A program made the position numbers and the translations under genes. A stretch of 64,000 nt of DNA from Hemileia vastatrix. Taxonomy: Eukaryota; Basidiomycota; Pucciniomycetes; Pucciniales; Zaghouaniaceae. Location of the stretch: the NCBI GenBank assembly GCA_030280995.1, contig JASXTE010000002.1, positions 12,104,683-12,168,682 of the forward strand, given 5' to 3'. Below are positions 60,135-64,000 of the stretch, in pieces. The notes beneath the pieces are model-generated. The model searched no databases. It was not told the origin of the DNA and saw only the letters and a list, made by a program, of their open reading frames with translations. Each line of letters opens with the position of its first letter. Positions within the stretch are counted from its first letter, which is position 1.

Positions 60135-61311
60135 TGTCAGTATAGTCTAGTATATAAGTATGATATAATAGTGTTTATTTATGGTCCTACTACTTATTGA
60201 TAAATGATTTAGTGATTAAACCTCAGGGGAAGACTAATAGAATAGTTATACTCAAATAAAACTCACAATACTTGGATTTTAATGCGTGCTAGTGGTGGAA
60301 AATAGATGTATAAAATATAGTTATAACTTATATAAATATAAAATCAATTTATAGTGGCTTTAAAATATATTTCTAAAGGTTAATAATTGTATAGTAGAGT
60401 TTGTTTTAATTGTAGTAAGTGAATGATGATAAATAACCGTCAAAATCCCTCCTTACTTATACCCAAATCCACTGGAGTGCACAGACCTTCAATCCAGATG
60501 ATGTCACTGCTATCCCCGGCAATTACAGCACTGTGAGGGCCCATCACCTCCCCATGGCTTCCACTTCAAGCATTTTCAACACCCAGACCTCCAGTAAGGA
60601 CCCTCCATCACTATTAATAATAACACTGATCCATACCATAAATAGAAAACCCAGATAAAAGCGGATACCATAAAGAAACAGGTAAAATAAACAATCAAAA
60701 AGAGATTAAATGAAACTAAAAACATATAAAGGAAACAAATAACATGTCCAAGCCCCCAATAACATCCCCAAGCATCCATATTAACCCAAAAACATCCTTT
60801 CAACCCATAAATCCATGAATAACTATCCAAGGAAGTAATTTGAGTTGTCCAAACTGGGTGTATGCGCCTGATATAGGTGTCTATGCTTCTTTAGGCGTTG
60901 TGAGTCCACTGATTTCGTCCATATGACCTAAAATAAGCAGAAAAACAAAGGTTATAGGCTATTAAGGGGCTAAAACCCACTTTTATACCTAAATATACAT
61001 AATATACTGCATATTTCACTGAATATGAGATTTATGTATACATATAAGCTTATGTATGTCAATAATTACTTCATATCACTTAAGATAAGTATATTATGAC
61101 TCCATTAACAACTTAATAAGTATTATTAGGCCATGGATAAGCTATTTAAACTACTATAGGTTATATAATAGAATAATAATTATATATATATATAATAAAA
61201 TAATATATATTATTATTTTAACCTTATTTTTAAGATATAAGCTTAACCTACTTAAGGTTATCTTATTTTAAGCATAAGAAATACTCAGTCTTAAGGATAT
61301 TTAGGCTGACA
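60135..61311 (-). repeat. 3' LTR of chromovirus C
   Basis: On the minus strand it starts TGTCAGCCTAAATATCC and ends CTATACTGACA, so the ends form the inverted repeat TGTCAG/CTGACA. A TATAAGT box lies at 60455-60461 (minus). The LTR is 1177 bp. A TATATA run lies near 61180. Confidence 0.85.
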
Positions 61312-61330
61312 CTCCCTCACCCCAAAAAAA
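61312..61330 (-). other. polypurine tract of element C
   Basis: On the minus strand a T-run is followed by GGGGTGAGGGAG immediately before the LTR start. Same position and sequence type as in element B. Confidence 0.8.
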
Positions 61331-61428
61331 ACAATAAAAAAAATGTTGAGACATTTCAATTAAAACTAAGGAGTGAAATAATAAAATAAAAAAATAATTT
61401 TTATAATACATATACTGAATGAACAGTA

Positions 61429-64000
61429 TTACTTAGATTTAAATTTTTTCAAGAGATTTTTAAAATCAGAGATTTCATTTTCTGGAATCCATTGGTCATA
61501 TTCACTTGATTTATTTTTAAATCTTAATAGATTCTCAACTCCCTTTTCTTTAGTAAGGTGTCTCTTTTTAAGTATCTTTTCAATTTCTGCCTTTTCAACT
61601 ATATCTTCAGGTTGCTGTTTATGCCTTCCTGATCTTCTTTGAAATAGAGCAGTATCATTAGAATGGTATGGTTTTATAAGAGAAATAGGAAATACTGGAT
61701 GTTTTCTATCATATGGTGCATATAAAATAACCTCAACAGCATTATCACCAACCATCTTTTCAACTACAAATGGTCCAATGAATGGATCCTTCAATTTAAC
61801 ATTACCATTTAAATTGAAATGTAGCGTTGAAATAAGGACTTCATCACCCTCTTTGAACATTTGTTCTTTATGGGCTTTATCCCATCTTTTCTTTTCATAC
61901 TCAAAAGCCTTATTTATACATTCTTGAGCATGTTTTCTGCATAATTCCTGCATCTGAAGAAAAGATTTAGTACCTGGATGGATATCCAATCTAGGTAACT
62001 TATTAAGTGTTTTAGCAGGGATATTAGGTACATAACCCAACCATAACTCAAATGGCTTCTTTCCAGTGACAGAATGTACTGTAATATTATATGCAAATTC
62101 TAAACCTGGGATAAGGGTTACCCAATCATGTGTGAATTTGTCATTGTCTTCAAAATTAAGACCAAAAGCACAGTATCTTCTTATCATATCTTCTAAGGTT
62201 TGTATCATTCTTTCTGCTAGCCCATAAGTTTGTGGATGGTGTGCTGTAGAAAGTTTTAATTGACACCCTGAAACATCCATAAGTGACGTCCAGAACTCAG
62301 AAGTAAATTTAGGATCTCTGTCAGAAACTATTGCTTTGGGGAAACCTGCTGTATTTAACATTTGTGTCCACCATAAAAAAGCTAAGTCCTTTGCAGAAAC
62401 CTCTTTGTGGGTAGGAATAAATTTACACATCTTTGTAAATCTATCTACAATTACCCAGCAGGAGTTATAACTCTTATGCCCTGCTATTGGCAAACCTGTT
62501 ACAAAGTCCATGTTAATGATTTCCCATGGAGCTTTTGGTTGCTCAATTTGTTGTAATAAACCAGCTCTTTTTCCTGTTAATCTTTTAGATTTTTGACAAG
62601 AATCACATGTTTCAACATATTTCTGAACATCCTCAGACATGTTAATCCACCAAGCTGTGTTTTTTACTCTGGTTAATGTTTTATGGTAGTCAAAATGACC
62701 TGCTAATATATCATCATGACATATACTAAACATTAACTCCTTCATTGAAGGGGGAATTACAATTACAATACTTAATTTTTTCCTGTAATATATAAAACCA
62801 TCCTCAATGGAAAATTTTACTTTTTCTAATGCCTCTTTATACTTAATTGGTAATATTTTTATTAAAACATTCATTGAAGCATTAGATGGATCATTTACTA
62901 TTGTAGTTAATTTACTCAAGAAAGGATCTGAATTATAATTATCAAGAATTGATTGCATAAATTCATCCTCAAGATCTACAATTTAAATGCCATAAATGTT
63001 AATAATCTCTGACTCAGGAACATAAGCAGGATTATCATCATTATTAGGCAGAGGTACTCTAGATAACAGATCTACATTAGAGTGCAAGGTTCCTGCTCTA
63101 TGTGTAATAGTCATCCGGCCTCTGTATTCTTGTACAGCTAATTGCCATCTAAACATGTGTCTATTAGGAGTTTTCATGTTTAAGAGTGACTTAACTGCAC
63201 TACAGTCAGTTATTAACTCAAATTTTTGGTCTTCAAGGTAATAATGTAGCTTTTCAAGAGCCCATACTACTGCCAAATATTCAAGTTGAGTAGCACCATA
63301 TTTCAATTCACCACTTCTTAGAGTACGTGAAATATAGCAGATTACTACTTCTGGCATTTTCCCTTCAATAAGTTGTTTTTGATGCAAAGCAGCACCCAGT
63401 CCAATAAAACTTGCATCTGTATATAATACAAAAGGTAATTGGAAATCTGGTAAACCCAAGATAGGAGCTGTCATTAAACATTCTTTCAACTTATCAAAAG
63501 CTTGTTGTCTTTCATTATTCCAAATGAAAGCTTCTGATTTCTTTATCAGTGTGGTCAGTGGTGCAGCAATTTATTGGTAGTTTTTTATATATTTTCTATA
63601 ATAACCACACATTCCAAGAAAAGATTGTACATCTTTTACATTTTGAGGAATGCCAATATTCTTTATTGCAGCCACTTTATTTTGGTCTACACATATTTGT
63701 ACGCCAGATACAATATGACCAAGCACTTTTAAAGATTCAAACCCAAATTTACATTTTTTCAATGCAAGGGTCATTTTTATTTCATCCATTTTCTGAAATA
63801 CTTTCCTTAAATGGATTAAGTGTTCATCAAAAGTTTTAGAGAACACTATGATGTCATCAATGTATACCATTAACCATCCTTTAATCATTTCATTATGGAA
63901 TGTTATATCCATTAACTTCTGAAACACTGATGGAGCATTTTTTGGTCTAAATGGCATTCTGACATACTTATAAATTCCCATGTGTGTTGTTATCAACAAA
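61429..64000 (-). pseudogene. RT-end, RNase H, integrase, chromodomain of element C
   Basis: The frame enters from the window edge in RT (MGIYKYVRMPFRPKNAPSVF; catalytic YIDDIIVF near 63860), continues to KNYQ and a TAA near 63568, then RNase H (LYTDASFIGLGAALHQ; ITDCSAVKSLLNMKT). A second stop (near 62981; GI*IVDLED) falls in the RNase H/integrase linker. The integrase (509-residue open part) has [39 protein letters not shown] and ERMIQTL. The C-terminus has a chromodomain (EIEKILKKRHL..LLRFKNKSSEYDQWIP) and ends at 61429. It keeps TGG where B has TGA (FLWWTQM). With only two stops it is less decayed than A. Confidence 0.92.

Larger units (their letters stand above)
60135..64000 (-). mobile_element. 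chromovirus C (Ty3/Gypsy), partial at window edge
   Basis: Its 3' LTR (60135-61311), polypurine tract, integrase, RNase H and part of RT are present. Gag, most of RT and the 5' LTR are outside the window. It is a different subfamily from B: the coding parts are alike, but the LTR differs except for the terminal TGTCAG motif. It is inserted in opposite orientation in the 3' LTR of B. Stops at about 63568 and 62981 interrupt the frame. Confidence 0.9.

Overview
This window looks like a TE-dense stretch of a fungal genome, most likely a basidiomycete and plausibly a rust fungus (Pucciniales). The signs are very AT-rich DNA, genes cut by short introns (about 17-90 bp, GT..AG), chromovirus-type Ty3/Gypsy elements, and Tnp2-type (CACTA, EnSpm-like) transposases next to TET/JBP-like dioxygenase genes, a combination known from basidiomycetes. 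The species assignment is inference. I saw no rRNA, tRNA or clear conserved host gene.

Layout. 1-4900 holds a Copia-type Gag relic and one apparently intact 10-exon gene (1542-3834, minus strand) for a secreted protein of about 513 residues with no recognised family. 4909-5312 is a clean CACTA-type MITE with an ATT target duplication. 5313-10238 has no gene I can support and ends in an old LTR. From 10239 the window is a set of nested mobile elements. Element A is an old Ty3/Gypsy chromovirus. Its Gag relic (10836-13152) is separated from its RT-end/RNase H/integrase relic (49561-51062) by 36.4 kb of inserted DNA, and its protease and most of its reverse transcriptase are missing. That insert consists of two related non-coding elements joined head to head as a long inverted repeat (left copy 13153-17554, right copy from 17555 to 49557). 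A 27.4-kb CACTA-like element (20742-48114) is inserted in the right copy, with matching inverted ends beginning CACCAC and a 3-bp ACT target duplication.

The 27-kb element is the main find. It contains a Tnp2-type transposase pseudogene (39244-42609), a companion gene (37134-38810), a SNF2/Rad5-like helicase pseudogene (44903-47216), an unassigned gene (43685-44804) and at least three TET/JBP-like 2OG-Fe(II) dioxygenase loci (23371-23567, 29004-30276, 32143-32716). It also has two unusual hairpin arrays: 10 different stem-loops of two alternating types (25388-25881) and 14 copies of a 44-bp palindrome (34772-36378). A DNA-base oxidase, a chromatin remodeller and a transposase in one element would let the element affect its own chromatin state; that functional reading is inference, and all copies here look decayed.

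Downstream, chromovirus B (51063-60134) is inserted in the integrase of element A. Its LTRs are about 98% identical by eye, with ends TGTCAGCC..GGCCGACA. Chromovirus C (minus strand, 60135 to beyond 64000) is inserted in the 3' LTR of B. The stops in many of these ORFs fit CAA/CAG/CGA to TAA/TAG/TGA or TGG to TGA changes, suggesting C-to-T decay.
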